Of a DNA stretch of 64,000 nt, positions 13,401 through 26,864 are shown in pieces. Location of the stretch: NCBI RefSeq assembly GCF_002443255.2, contig NW_019211454.1, positions 66,417,282 through 66,481,281 of the forward strand. Direction: 5' to 3'. This DNA is from Varroa destructor. Lineage: Eukaryota > Arthropoda > Arachnida > Mesostigmata > Varroidae. The notes under the pieces were generated by a model that worked only from the letters and a program-made list of their open reading frames with translations, was not told the origin of the DNA and made no database searches. Each line of letters starts with the position of its first letter. Position 1 is the stretch's first letter. Made by a program: the position numbers and the translations under genes.

Positions 13401-16400
13401 CTAAAACCTACAAAAATGATCGTATGAAAAAAATAAAAAGGTCTTTTTAAGAATTATGTACAGTATTATTTAGATATATCCTGTAGACAATTCGCGTATG
13501 CCATTATGTCTTACAAAGGACCAAACGTTTTAAAGCTTAAACAACTTATTATCAGTCAACCATGAGACGTGCAAATCGTTAATATAATTAACGACCAATG
13601 GCCAGTGTTGGTGCAATTTCTATATTCATAAGACAGGGTGAGACTTAAGGCATTATATTTATAAAAGCACCTGATTCAATTATTTGTCATCAATCAGATA
13701 CTATGGCGAGCACGGTGAAACCTTCGAATGCGTTCACTTTAGCGTCCACTCACGCTCCGAATGCAAGCTAGATGCACGCAAATGATGGCTGTAAGGGGTG
13801 CTTCTATAGGGGCAATAATGTACATCGCATTTAGCCAGCTGTTCACAGCTCAACAATGTACGTGCGTAGCGTATACATCCATCAAGTCCGTTATATGCAG
13901 AGTTACTGGGTGACTGCGTGGCTAAGTGACAGCTGTCACAGCTGCCGGGGCGCTGCCAGCGCCACCAGACGTGACAACAGTCTTCCAGTGTCGACATTAC
14001 ACCGAAACAAGGGCATAAACCGTTTTCGGTAAACTGGTTTCGACATTAGCCGTCTGCGCGGCCAGCAGCAGGCTATTGTTCATAGATTACATTGATCACG
14101 CAGCCAACTAAGTCGGTAAATACCTGACGTGTGTATCCACCCAATGAGCAGCTTGGTAGGGTTGACCCGAAAGTACACTATAGTATGAAGGGGTGGGGGT
14201 AAAATCTTGCTCAAAAATTGGCACTAAGACAAAGACCAGCCCTAGCGTCAGGATGATAACCCATTTGTGCCAGGTTTTTGAGTAGTATAAATAAACTCAT
14301 TTATTAAATAAATAGCTAAAACAACTCCATTAATATAATATTTAGTGCGTAACTACTATGGGCATGCTATTTCGCCCTTCTTGTCCCGCACTTCGCGTTT
14401 AGGGGTTGATATTTCGGGATGTTGCAATCAAATGGCCCCCAGTCCATGTAGATCAGAATCTTATTTGCAGATGAGAGTTATAATCTCTCATCTTATAATA
14501 ATTATTGTTAAGATTATCAGGAACAGACCTACCCTGTCACGGGTTAATGTCAATCTCTAGGATTTGGCGCTAGCATAATCATCTCTGAAGAATGGCATAA
14601 TATTGGTATGCAAGTGCATTTTTGAAGTAGGAACGATGGACAAATGTAAAAACTCGCAACAGCTCAACAGCAATGACCCTATCGAGCAAAGGTCACTTGG
14701 CACAATCAACAGGGTCGGCCGGAGCAGGACGTGGCAAGGTTCTGCAGGCTAGAAGGCGACAAGTCGGCTAAAAAAAAAATGCGAAAGGGAACCAAGGAAA
14801 ACAGAAAGGCAATTTCGGCCATTCACAGAGAATGACAGTGCAGCTTCGTGCCAAGTTGGGTATTTTCACTGCGAAACAACTAATTCAAAATAAACAATCT
14901 AGCACGATAGAAACCCCTGGAGACAGAGTGACATCATTTATTCCAAGCTTCTTTATTTTTGTTTATAGAATCACCAGCACTGCGACGATGAAAAAATTCA
15001 ATCACTTAATCATAAGGCTTTTGTCATTGGCGCCGTCCGCATCACATCAAAAAACTGGTCTGCGTCCAGTGAGACCCTTAGATGACATCCATTTAATCAT
15101 TAAGCCGTTGTATTTACTTTATCGATGTTGACTTTGCCACTACATTGGCATTTAATTTTGTTGAAACATGACGCTCATAACGCACTACGTGCGACGCTCT
15201 TAAATCTTCTTTCATTTGCGTTCTTTACTCCTGTCCTTCGGGTCCTTCTGTTTTGGCGGAATTTATTTGTAAGTTGGCGACGCTGCCCTACAAAAAGTTC
15301 GCGCCTATTCCATTCTCTATATCAATTACCTGCTAAATGTTTTTCTTTACAAGCCCGTACCTATCCGAAGCCGCATACTCGCTCCTTTTATACCACACTA
15401 TCGTGGAAACTTGGCTTCTTGCTTAGTAGCCACTGGTTCAGCTTAGTTTGTCCATCTTCATTTTGTTATGCTTCTGCAAATTGTTAGTGTTGGTTTGTTG
15501 TGCCTGCCGGTCCTACGCCCTGTTTCATCTAGGGTTCGTACGAGCAGCATCGCAGCTCATCGCTTTCGCTGTCTAATGCGTACTTTATCTGCCTGTGGCC
15601 GATCGAAGTCACGTCGAGATAAAAACAAGCATGGAAAATACGGTTATGGATAGCAAGCATAACACTGTTCTAGTTCTATGTATGCGTATATATATACACG
15701 TCTGGTAAAGCAAAGCAAACTACCTCTCTGTCTGTCCTTTACACTAACTGTTTCCTGGGACACAATCGCGGTACTCGTCTGACTTGCCCGCGGCTGATGC
15801 CAGCGCTGCAAATGCCGTCGTACACGCGGAACGCCGCTTGCGTTCATTTAGTGTTTGCTTGGCGGCCCCTTCTTTCTCGTCAAAGCTTCGCGGCATCAGA
15901 ACACGCCGCGCGTACGACATGGCGACGACCCGTCCAGCTATTCAAAACTCGTACACTGGTTCTGTTCCTACCTCAAACTTTAGACCCTCTGTATAAGAGC
16001 TATTCACAACGCTTCACCGTCGTAGGTGCCACTGTTTCGCGGTACAAGAGCATGTAGGCCCATACGATTAATATCTAACCGTTTAACAGGCAATGTGACA
16101 GAAATACAGTATGAAGAGGGAGACACAGCGAAAGGACTACAGAAAGCCGCTTATGGACAGTAATAAATGGGGCAAAATATACGCGTCTCTGTGGTACCGG
16201 ATATGGTATTGAAGCTTGATTCTCTATCAATGTGAAAGTGAGCTCAACTTGAACGAAAATCAATAAAGTTAACCACCTATAGAGCTAATTAGCATATTTG
16301 GATCACGCTGTAAGGCTATAATGATAATTATGCGCGATTGTTAGCGCGACTGCTATGGTTAACATTGGAGCTGGATGGTACCTTGTTCCTGCAGAAACTG

Positions 16401-16502
16401 TCGTTTAGGTCAGATATAGCCAAAGATCACATTTAACCGACCAGGTTTATGTCCATTCCATTGTTTTCGAATTAAAGACAGCTTTCTCGATTGATTGACT
16501 GC

Positions 16503-16558
16503 TTGCCTTAGTGGACGCCTTGTTCCTACAGTATCGGTTGCGTCCCTGGGGTTCTTGA
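16503..16558 (+). repeat. Decayed direct repeat, copy 1
   Basis: Bases TTGCCTTAG through CTGGGGTTCT align without gaps to 17052-17107, with 11 mismatches in 56 positions (about 80 percent identity). The shared core is ACAGTATCGGTT. The flanks do not align cleanly. The family is unknown; it may be a fragment of a dispersed element or a local duplication. Confidence 0.75.
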
Positions 16559-16840
16559 ACGTCTATGCCTAGACGCTGTATCCTAGACCGGCACGCTAGT
16601 GCTAATAGCAGATCACACGCTACGCAGCAGACGCCACAGCAAGTGACTGCAACGGATAACATTCTCATCACTTCCATAGCCTCGTTTACAACGAGCGAGG
16701 TACTCGTTGGCAGTGCACCGACGGTAGGATTGTACGACCCGGGTTAAACCCCTCAGCAAACAACGGCAACATCAGAAATAACATCGGTAGACCCCGTCAA
16801 GCAAGTTGCTGCTTTTACTTTTCGAGTCAGTTCAAGGGCC

Positions 16841-16848
16841 TATAAAAG
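16841..16848 (+). promoter_or_regulatory. TATAAAAG, possible core promoter
   Basis: TATAAAAG is an optimal TATA box. A pyrimidine-adenine start candidate, TCAGG, lies 20-25 bases downstream, slightly close. No coding frame follows within several hundred bases, so a functional start is uncertain. Confidence 0.2.
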
Positions 16849-17051
16849 CATGGTATGTAGTCAGGTCGCCAGCGAACATCGCGAGGCCTCAAAGGCACGC
16901 TTAAAGACAGACCAGGCGTTGCGACCGCCCCCATTCCACTTCCCCAGGCTTGGACCAGCAGCAGCCCTGACTGAGTTGTTCCTCGTGTAAATTTAGAAAA
17001 AATAGGAGCGGATAACGTTTACATTAGCTTGAATTCGACTGGTATCGCTTG

Positions 17052-17107
17052 TTGCCTTAGCGTGCGCCTTGTCCCAACAGTATCGGTTCCATCCTTGGAA
17101 CTCTATA
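17052..17107 (+). repeat. Decayed direct repeat, copy 2
   Basis: Second copy of the 56-bp unit at 16503-16558, in the same orientation and 549 bp downstream. The space between the copies contains a TATAAAAG box. Confidence 0.75.
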
Positions 17108-20030
17108 GCATCGTGCTTGTTAACAAGAACCAACTGAAATCAACCTTTAGATCACGAAGCGAGTAGCGGGTCAGCGAAATTGCGCCGTAGGGGCGTCACG
17201 AAACTGGTCCTGGGCCGTTAGTTGGCCATTGGTCTCTGAGGATAGGCAGGCCGAATGAGGCTGGACCAGAGCTCAGTCTGGGCCGGTTCATGAATGATTA
17301 TAAATAAAAAAGATAAACAGATGTACTGAGGCTACGTAGCTATGCTATGCCGATAGCGAGGACTCGCTTAATTTCAACGGTGAACGGTGGCTGTGAACAT
17401 CAAATGAAACGATCTATGTAGCCACCGTACTAAATATACTTGTGTATATTAAGTATATGAGTATAATCTAAAATCATAATGATATATCGTATCGCCCGTG
17501 ATGAGCTAACTCGATTCTGGACACGAAGAGGTTTGTTTGTTTGTACAAATTCGGTATGTACATATGTGTCGTTAGCGAGACTTTAAGCAGCGACTTTTAG
17601 CATCGCTCGGCCTAACGGCCTAACTAACGCCGACGCGTCGATAATCCACGTACGCTAGAGCTTATTTAATATTTTATTATGCGGTAATATGCGGGCTGGA
17701 TTTCGCCTGTATATACGATAAAAGCGCCTAGCTACAGTTTTCACCAGACCTTCCTACGTATTTCGGTAACTATGTTGTAATATCACGGCCTCGTACGAAT
17801 TCTAGACGTTTGCCCCTGCTCAAAGCCGGATGACAACGGACTGGGGCCGTAGCGAGCATAAAAACTGAACTATTCAGTGCAGTTTAAATCACTCTTCGAA
17901 AGCCCTGTCCTAAGAGTGATTCAAAACTGAGACGAAAGGTGTTTCTCTGTCTGTGGTGAATGACAGTTAGCTAGTCAGGTGACAATTAAGGCTTCTAGAT
18001 GTAGTATCATATGTTTCCAGGTGCAAACTAGCCTCATTAGAGCCTTGGCTGATGGTAACAATAAATATATGGGTAACATTCCATCTTACCAAGGGTTATC
18101 ATAAGTGGGGACCAACAGCCTGAAATAGGGTTGCCTCTTCCACTCAACGAAATGAGTTGTGCTTAAGCTACCCACCAGCATAGAGCATGCAGACTTTGAG
18201 CGACAGTCCATTAATCAGGGCTGTTCGCCGCTAGGGGATTATGTAACACGCATCACTTCGCGCACGACTACGGCGCATAAGTGTCATTGCAATAACCGCC
18301 TGCTTCGGATGATGGTAACTGACTATATAATACTTAGTTTTAAGTTAAAAAGACTGGTAAAATTCGATTGAACACGCATAGAAGCAATGAAATACAGTTA
18401 TCTTAGATCTGAACCTGTTGCCGGGGTATTCTGCGTCGGAAGACATTGAACACGTATCGGGGTGTCGGTCTGAAATGTCGTATTTGGATTTCGTTATATT
18501 TTATTGCTTTGTTTACCTTACAGATAGCCTTTCTGCAAATTTCATTACAGGCAGTATTTAGACTAACACATCCCCAATATTAGATGCAAACCATTGAGGC
18601 AGTTAACAACCGGACGCCGAAATGCTCTGCGTCGATTTTCGGATTTTTTAACGTTCACATGTAAAAACAGCTATTAACGCCAAACACTACTCGGAAATAA
18701 CAAAAAAAAACCCTACCAGTAGAAGGGCCAGTTGCTCTCATATAGCCTTATTGATAAGTTATTTTCTGTACGACGGATAAATGGGTTAGTGTCACACGTT
18801 GACGGCGCAAGTTGTCTAATCAAAGATAACGTGTAGCTTTTATCCGCTGACACATATTATTTTTATTTTATAGGGATATAATGAAGGCGCATTTTCGTTT
18901 TGCAGCAATATTGATAGTCTTCAGCAGAAGCATTCCATCCAAGAGCTCATTTCAATGGGCTATCTTTCATCAGCTAGTCAATATCTTTTCAAGTGAATCC
19001 GAAAAGGACTGAACGGGCCCTAGTTTAAGGTACAGTTGTGCATCAGTACCCAACGAATTCATAGCAGGTTCCAATGAGCATAAAAATAATTTAAAGTTCA
19101 ACATAAGGCCCCTTCTAAAAGTGTAATGCATCGTTTAGTCAATTCGTAGTATATTCATTGAGAAAGGCGGTTACTGAGTACAGATATTATAGCTAGAAAG
19201 ACTCTCAATATTTTGATATACGCAATCGTACTTGACTGTGTAGTACAGTTTACAAAACTCGAAAACTCCAAAATTTTCAATGGTTTTATGTCTGCATTCA
19301 GAGCTATTTTACAGTACGTGTAAATTGGTTACCTATTATTATATTTGGGATCAGTACCTGTTAATGCCAAATATACGTTGAATATATTATAAAAGCATAA
19401 GCGTCCACGTTTGGCGGTTAAATCCGAATTCTTGAGTAACTCGAAGGGTGAGAGATTGATAAATGCTCGAGTATGAATATGTATTTTGCCTTGCGCAATC
19501 TTCTAATTGGCATATGGCCAAACGCTTATCTAAACGACGTACAGACATAGACACACAGCCCCATACAGCTTCTTTACCGCGGAACGGTGACTTCAAATTT
19601 GTTGGAACTGCTTTTCGAAACCTTTACCACCGTCCCACACGGACAACCTTCGACGCTTAAATCAGAAATGAGCATCCTGATCTGGTACACGGCTCGACTC
19701 CTGCACCTCGTTCAGCATTAGCTCCCCCGTCGACGTAATAGAGAGAGATACAAGCGGCGAACCGCAGTGGCCGGCGAGGCGAGGTGTGGAATAATGAATG
19801 ATCCATCTCGCATGTCTCAGGAGACACGGAGGAACCGGACGGGAGACATAGAAGGGCCTATACAAGGACACTATAACGCGATGAGAACCAGGACGAAGGG
19901 AAAATGGCCGATTCTACGGATAGAGGCACAGAAAAACCGAATGGCGCGAAGCAGCATATGATATAAGGAGAGACGCAGGGGCTAGGAAGCTTTTGCCCGA
20001 ACATTTTCAAAGATGAGTGAGACTTGAGAA

Positions 20031-20045
20031 GACGACGACGACGAC
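20031..20045. repeat. (GAC)5 microsatellite
   Basis: Five perfect GAC units in a purine-rich stretch (20000-20100). Confidence 0.95.
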
Positions 20046-20130
20046 AAGCGAAAGCAATAGCACACGAAGAAATAGGGATAGCAACAGAAGAGGAAGAAAA
20101 TCTTTTGATAATTTTAATGGGCTACATTTT

Positions 20131-20475
20131 CTATGATGGCCCTCCTATCCATAATATTATTGGTTTGACAAACATTTCCTGTAATGCTGGCTGGGTACCT
20201 TGACGCATTTGCTCTATATGTGGAACAGCAGGACCGTGCGACGTTATGACGATGTGTATGTCGGATAACGATGGAGAAAGAGGCTCCACAGGCAGTAAAG
20301 TGCTATGGCGGCAGCTTTGACAAAACACCCCAAGGGAACACGGGAATGGATGTCCACAGTTAGGAAGCTGAGGAGAAGGATCCAGGCAGCTATCTCTAGG
20401 GATTGAGCTGTCCCTCCAGGCCGTATTTTGACTACCTTGACTCTCGTCGACTCCTAGTTCTAACAATATCTTCGT
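20131..20475 (-). CDS. Isolated open frame, weak coding candidate
   Basis: This is a minus-strand frame of 114 codons from TAA upstream to TAG at 20131-20133. It is Ser/Pro/Cys/His-rich at first (DPSPQLPNCGHPFPCSLGVF, then CQSCRH) and ends KPIILWIGGPS. Unlike most GC-rich spots here, the other frames over the same bases are not long and open, which slightly favours coding. No ATG lies near the start, so it would have to be an exon. No family recognised. Confidence 0.15.
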   Translation of the reverse strand, partial: TKILLELGVDESQGSQNTAWRDSSIPRDSCLDPSPQLPNCGHPFPCSLGVFCQSCRHSTLLPVEPLSPSLSDIHIVITSHGPAVPHIEQMRQGTQPALQEMFVKPIILWIGGPS

Positions 20476-21410
20476 TTAGTATCCCTCCGTAGTTCTTAGC
20501 CACGTCTTACTTCGACTATCTGCGCTAAGCTTACAAGTTGCAGATGCATGCAAACATCAGTACCTTTCTAAGGGGCTTAATGCTATTCATAATGCCCCCT
20601 ACACATCACATGATGATGTCAAATGAGGTAACTTTAAACGCACTGGTTAATTAGGGACACTTTGAGTTCATTGCAATTATCTTGAAAGAAATCCTAGAGA
20701 ATTTTCAAAATCAAACAAACAGTATGCAACAGATCAACAACAAAACTTAACAAGTCGAAACATAATGTTAGTTCAGACCTGATCTACATCCATTGCTCAG
20801 AGTCGACCCTATGTTGCAACCATTAATGAATATTTGTAAGATAAAGTAAATTTCCGATCAGAAGGTAAATGCCATTATCTATATTGGAATTCAGCTTTCC
20901 ATCGAATGATTCAGTCTCATCCATTTAATTTGCACCTGGATTGTGCAGACATTTTTTCAAAAAGGCTAGGTAACTAATTCAGTTTGCAGACTATATGCAC
21001 TTATTATATATACTATATATAACATATATCAAGCCTATTACCAAGCGCTAGAACGGTTAATCTTTAGTTCTTAATGTTGCTAATTCTACTTACATATTAT
21101 AATATTTAGTAATGATGATAATTTAATCTGTACAATTACCTGACAGCCCCCTGTTATTACTATAATTTGTTTAGATAATAAACTAAAGATTCTCGACAAC
21201 CAACTAATTATATAATGCTAAAATTAAGTAATTTCAAGATCTACTTGGTTGCAGTGCAAGGTGCATTTATATCGTTTTTGTATGCGAAGTGTTATATGTT
21301 GCCTTAAGATAATGTTCAGTAAAAAACTAAAATAGTTCCCATAGCTGCTAATCGCTAAAAGTACTCAAACCTTCATTTGCCTCGTTAGAGTTTGACGAAA
21401 TTTCATCTCC

Positions 21411-21448
<38 letters not shown>

Positions 21449-24400
21449 CGAGCAGAAATGCCTCGATATCGACATCGGTGTGCTCGCTTCACCAACTCGC
21501 AACAATTAGAAAACAACGATCAAGTAGACTCGAATTGACTTCAATAGGACATGATAATTCTGTTAGCCTATAAATGACTGTTATACAAACCTTGTGATTT
21601 TGTTACTTTGACCACATTTCTATTAATCTATTCATCCATCTGCAGTCTATGCTAAGGTCTATGCTGGGGTTGTTCTTGTCTAACCCACTTCTCCAATGAA
21701 AATGAGTCCCGTTACCGCTTCGTTCGCCTGTGTAGACAAACCAGAGTTCATCGGCAAAAAGCAGGACTGGATCATGGTAAGAGGTGAAACCAATACCACG
21801 TACCTCACATTAAGATAAAGAGAAACAAAAAGGCACTGACTGTGAACGGTTGGCCGACGAAAGCGAAACAGAGGAGCTAATAACAAGAAGTAGAACAAAA
21901 CAGGCCAAAGACGCGGAGCATTCTTGACTCATGCCGAAGGTTTGCGCTTTAAGTTCACTGTTTTTCTAGTGAAATAGAAGCCAAACCAGCCACTAGCTGA
22001 TTGACCATCGCTCGGTAAATAACAGATAAGAAAACTACTATTTACGGTTAGCTGGTCAAGGGAGCAAGCAGGTAACGGCCGCGGTAGCTGTAGTCTTCGT
22101 TGTAGAGTGACTCCGATAAAAAAACAGAAGAGCGGCGGTCGTAGCAGCAACAGCAGTCGCGTTACCCGGGGAGATATGGGTAAGTCCGGGGCTTTTAGGG
22201 AGAATTCGTACTATTGTTGGAAGCCTCTGGTCGGCTAAAAAAAGAAGGCCTTTTGTAGACTTAAGACACCTATCTCCACGGCGCGGTTTATTGGAGGCAA
22301 AGGGGATGCCCTGTAGACTTTGCTAGTAGTAGTGGTAGTTGAGGGGCGAGCGAACAGCAGCCCTGTCTCCTGCCCCGTCAGGTAGATTTGGTCGGCCTAG
22401 CTGGCTAGCTAGTTGCCGTTTTTGTGACTACACCGCGTTGCTAACTCAGGCCCTACGGCCGCCTTGTGTTCTTTGCAAAAGAGAGAACGATGTTTTTTCT
22501 TTCTGTGTCCTCTTTCGAGAGTAGAAAGACGAAAAGCAGCATTAGAACAGCAAAAAAAGATTGCTGTGTTCCTGTCGTTGTCGAGGACGGATAACCAACC
22601 GGCGCTTTTCTGGCCTTCCATATCGTGGTATCGTACGGCTGTGTACCCTAGTTGGTCACACGCTTACCAATTCATGCTTAGTGGGTACCGACAAGTCACT
22701 TTAAAATTGCTGTCTTTATTGCTTCGAGTGCGGCTATGCTCTCTACACCTGATTCTCTGTTTCATCGGATTCGATCGAACAACCAAGTTCTCTAAGCGAG
22801 TTATCCATATCCATTCTCGATAAGAAATTGATTCCAGAGCGACGTGGTCGGTGAGCCTCACTGACCCCGCACTGGGGTCACTTTGCTTCAGCAATGCTCG
22901 CCGCTCCACCATCTCTCGATATCCTTTGCTCGTCAGTGCCCCTAGTACGCATAGAATGTCAAGCAGCAGAAAGGGAAAAAGTTTAGTAGCTGACCTAGGT
23001 TCACTTCGTTCCTAGCAAAAGAAAGAATGGCCTTGGTATCGTCTCGAACAGTGTAACGCAAACCTTTATCCTGTCGCTTGTACTGGCACAACCGTCCGTC
23101 GTCTCATAGAAGCTCGTAGTCGCTCCGCCCGACCATTCCTTTGTGATGCTAAACAGATAGTAAGGAGAACGCCAGTTAGGGCGGAACGGGCGTAAGTAGA
23201 CGGACTAGAAATAGAAGGTAAATAGGAAGTTTAGCAAATTTACCGACAGCATCGCTTTCCCAACTGCGGTGTGTTTCTTTGAACGCTACCATAAGTGAGC
23301 CTATTTTCTCTGGGTATTTCATGGCAGCTGAGATGCTGCCCACGGGGCCGTAAAGCTGTGCGTCATGAAGACGAAGCAAGCTTGTGGGGTGCATGGTGGT
23401 CAGCCAACGGCGGGAGAAATGGAATCGAGGGAGGCTTTCTGTCTAATGGAGATTAACAGTGTACTATTTCCGTTTTCGTCTACCGTCCCCTTTGCCCACC
23501 CCCGCACTTAGTCGTGTCGGTGCTGCTGCCTGACTCATCCCTGGATTCTTTCGCCGCATTCATTTTCTTTTCCAGCAGGCGGTACACTGGCAGAGAGTCC
23601 TAACCAATCTTCGTTGGCTTGTCTCCAGACAATCCCTCTGCCTAGCTAGTCCTGTGTTCAACGAGACATTCCACCAGCAGCAGCAAAAAGACACAGCCTA
23701 AACTATTGTAGAGAAATTTACTGGTCGATGGTACTTTTCTCGATGAGTCAATGGGTTTTGTTGGATATGCAGTCAGTGCAATGCGCTTAAGCTCATTAGT
23801 AAACAAAGAACAGTGCTTAGTAGCCCGACAAGTATTCGCTCTATATAATGCACACAACAACCCGTGTTAGTTCTCGTTTATACGAATTGCTCCATTGTGG
23901 CCAAAACGATGTACAGATCGCAAAATATCTGGGACGTTTTTGTGGTATGCTACGGGCCATTAATCGTGCTTCAATTTTGTGTCAGCTATTTACTGCCGAA
24001 TAAAAATAAATGCAACCAATTTTCTTCCAAGCTTTTCCTCTAATAAGATAACTCGCTTCGGCTGCATCATGACTCAGACCTACGTTTATACCTTCTCTTT
24101 TTTCCTTTCTTCGCGCCTCCATCTTTCAGGCGTTCCAACTAATTTCAACATTACTGAGCCAAGCTGCTAAGGCCATTCGCAAATAGTATAGTGACTAAGC
24201 CCTTTTATTGTTGCTGGCTTCGCGTCTCGTAAGTATAGCAGTCTTCCATCCACTTGCAGAGTGAGTCGTGCAGTGCATAAATCTTCTCTGGGGTCTTCGT
24301 CTGAAGCGTCTACCACGATCGATTTCTCTCGTTCGCCACAGCCCCGCGACAAAAGGTAGTTGGCACAAGGACAGCTGCTTACAGTAGAACATTGCAGTAT

Positions 24401-25534
24401 TATTCCCGATCAGCGTATTGTGCTTTCCTAGGTATCTAAGCGCAATATCAGCTTGTATAGTTTGCCAAACATTGGATCTACCGTTTCTCTTGGCGACGCA
24501 GAGCTCTCAAGCCAGGGTTGGTTGCACTTTTTTGGCCAGAAATAAGGCCGCACAGCAACACACAGAGCCAACTGAAGAGGGATCCTGGCAACACGGTCAT
24601 AATGGCATTTTAAACTAGAGTAACCGGATTCTGCTTTGCTCTGCTATTCTACTATAAGCGAACAATTGCTGAGTAATACAAGAGTGCCCTATACTCATTT
24701 GATTTTAGCGAGCTACTTGTCATTGGTTGATCAAAACAGACGGGCAAGATAATAAAGTCTTAACAACAAGTAGAGGATAACAAAGTTATGCGAAGGCATT
24801 TTCGTATGCTGATTATTTTAAATGCAAGGTAGACAGAGGTCTCGATAAGGAAAAAAGCAATTAATTCGACAACACAATTGCCACCATACTGCCACGAAGT
24901 AGTTGCAGTTGTAACGGCATTCAGTCCAATACCGATGAAAGCGATTCAACAAGGTCACTTTCCAGTTTAGTTTCTATTGAATGCCCAACGATATCCTACA
25001 AGTATGACACCACTGCTTGAGTTCCATAGTATGCTTAATTCTTCAATATGTCTCCTTTCTTTGCATGCCTTTCAACTCGTCTTCGTATGTCGGTTTTGCC
25101 CCATAAAGCTTTTTTGCACGGAAGCTTGCTCTTATTCGTACTACGCGTTCGCTTTTTTCTATTCGTTTGAACGCTAGCTAGCGTTAACTCACTTCTTCCT
25201 AAAAAATCGACACACGGCTTTCCAAGGACAAAATAGGACCTGCGCTCGTGACAGCGTCCTGATAATGATGAACAAAACGCAAAAGTCAAAAGTTCGTGCT
25301 TATCCGTGCCAAACACAGATGCGCAGTTAGATAGGCCAACATATGCATAAATCGATGGCCCGTGGATAGGAAAACGGAAATAGTGAATGAAAATGGAATG
25401 CATGTTTTGAAAATTAGTAACTCTTCCTCAGTTTTCTTTCCACTCCTGAAACGCTTCGTCTTTTGCTCCGGTCTTTACTAGCCTAACAACCACACGCAAC
25501 TTTTTTCTGCTCCCGCGCTTGCGCTCATTTCCCT
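20476..25534. other. No gene seen
   Basis: AT-rich up to about 21650, with the (TA)17 repeat. GC-richer at 22050-23600, with short overlapping frames that have no recognisable domain. Nothing else can be supported. Confidence 0.6.
21414..21447. repeat. (TA)17 microsatellite
   Basis: Thirty-four bases of uninterrupted TA, the longest perfect simple repeat in the window. It is likely polymorphic and a potential cruciform. Confidence 0.98.
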
Positions 25535-26864
25535 TTGTTAGTTCTTTTTCCTATGCACTCCGTGTGCCATAGGACATTCTTACTTTCCTCTAGCAGAACT
25601 ACTCGGCCGCGTACTACTCCAGCCATTGCTAGCTGCACATGCTGTTGCACCAAATTTTCTCGGAGGTTCTTCAATCTCGATGAAGACAACGGCGACTACG
25701 AGAAAGAAAGTAGGAGAAAGGAAAGAGAAGCTCGCCAGCACAGAGGGGAACAAAGACCCACAATGACGCCCGTTTTTCACTGTACGTATGCAGCTGCCTC
25801 GCTCTCATCCTGTTTCGCTTCTTTCGCCTGCGTTCCACACGTATTCCTTGTCTTTCTGTCAGTTTCCGTATGTCTTTTTATGTCTCTACGATGCTCTGTC
25901 CGTCTATCTGTCCGAACGACATTCGACAATGTAAAAAAGACGTCGCTCTCCTCATTCACTCACTCGTTTTGCTACCGCTAGCGCCACCATCACCGCTGTT
26001 GCTGAAAAGTCAATATTCGTTATCGACGCCGACGTCTCGCTGCTGTTGACGGTGGCAGCATTCGGATCCGTCACAACCGGTCCCGTCGCCCGTTGGACGA
26101 TAAAGTCCGAAGTGGAGATCGGCGAGGGCGAAGCAAAAACTTGCCCCGAAATTCGGGGATTTTTGAGCCACACTGAAAGGCGAAGGGTCAACCAAAGATG
26201 GAGAATAAAAGGAAATAACGAACGAACACCAAAGCAGAGAGCAAAAAAAACGAGAGGTGATAGCCATTCGCATCGGAGCTGCCACCCACTGGTACGACCT
26301 GCCTAACTTCATTCTTTTTACTGCTGGTTCCACCGGTTCCGTTACTCTACATCTCCTCCGGGCCATTTTGCCCCTTTTTGCCATCCCGACTGATAGAGAA
26401 GCAAACGACTGTCGACAGTCGTTGTCAAAGAACTATTGCTATTGTTCCGCGTCAAAATCAAACCAAAATTGTGTTCCCGTCTTCCCGTTGCTAGTGGCTC
26501 TTCGCATGCGTCCTGCTGCCGGCCAGATTCACGACGGTGGCCGCTGCCGCCGCCATCGTTGTCTCCTTTTACCAACATAGCTAATGTTCGTTCTACCGCC
26601 CGTCGATTGGTACGGAAACGGCCAACAGGGCAACCGTTTTCACTTGTCATGCACCGGCGCTCTCTCTTTCTCTGCGGGCACGTCCTCAAGGACCCACGTA
26701 GAAATTCTTTCACGACGTTTTTCCTTGCTCCGAATTGTGGCGCGGGGGAATTCCGCCCAGCCTGTCGCCGTCGCCTCCTGCTCCATCATACGCCTTGTCG
26801 CCATATGCCTCGAATTCGTTCAGCCCTAGCAATACCTGTGGTGGGTACTGATCGGCAACCGTAA
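25535..26864. other. GC/CpG-rich block with overlapping open frames on both strands
   Basis: The segment is clearly more GC- and CpG-rich than its flanks, and open frames of 80-150 codons overlap in most frames. On minus, AACGATGGCGGCGGCAGCGG at 26541-26560 matches the YY1-type element and starts an Ala-rich frame. A further minus frame, with ATG at 26384, begins MAKRGKMARRRCRVTEPVEP and is lysine/arginine-rich like a nuclear protein N-terminus. No frame stands out, so I annotate it as a candidate promoter and first-exon region. Confidence 0.35.
25964..26172 (-). CDS. Possible exon in GC-rich block, unrecognised
   Basis: On minus, CTTTCAG at 26173-26179 is the acceptor, and a perfect donor, AACGA|GTGAGT, starts at 25963. 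Between them two bases and 69 codons read open, rich in Ser, Thr, Ala and Val, with RATGPVVTDPNAATVNSSET. An ATG at 25990 could begin a short first exon, MVALAVAKR, instead. Many codons end in CG, unlike the arginase exon, so this may be CpG-island sequence rather than coding. Frames on both strands overlap here. Confidence 0.17.

Larger units (their letters stand above)
10427..20130. other. No gene seen
   Basis: Contains the longest open frame of the window (12351-12821), which has no family or splice support, a T-rich hydrophobic frame at 15125-15487 and the direct-repeat pair at 16.5/17.1 kb. The GC-richer segment 19660-19960 has short open frames on both strands. No RNA gene or element is recognised. 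Confidence 0.6.
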
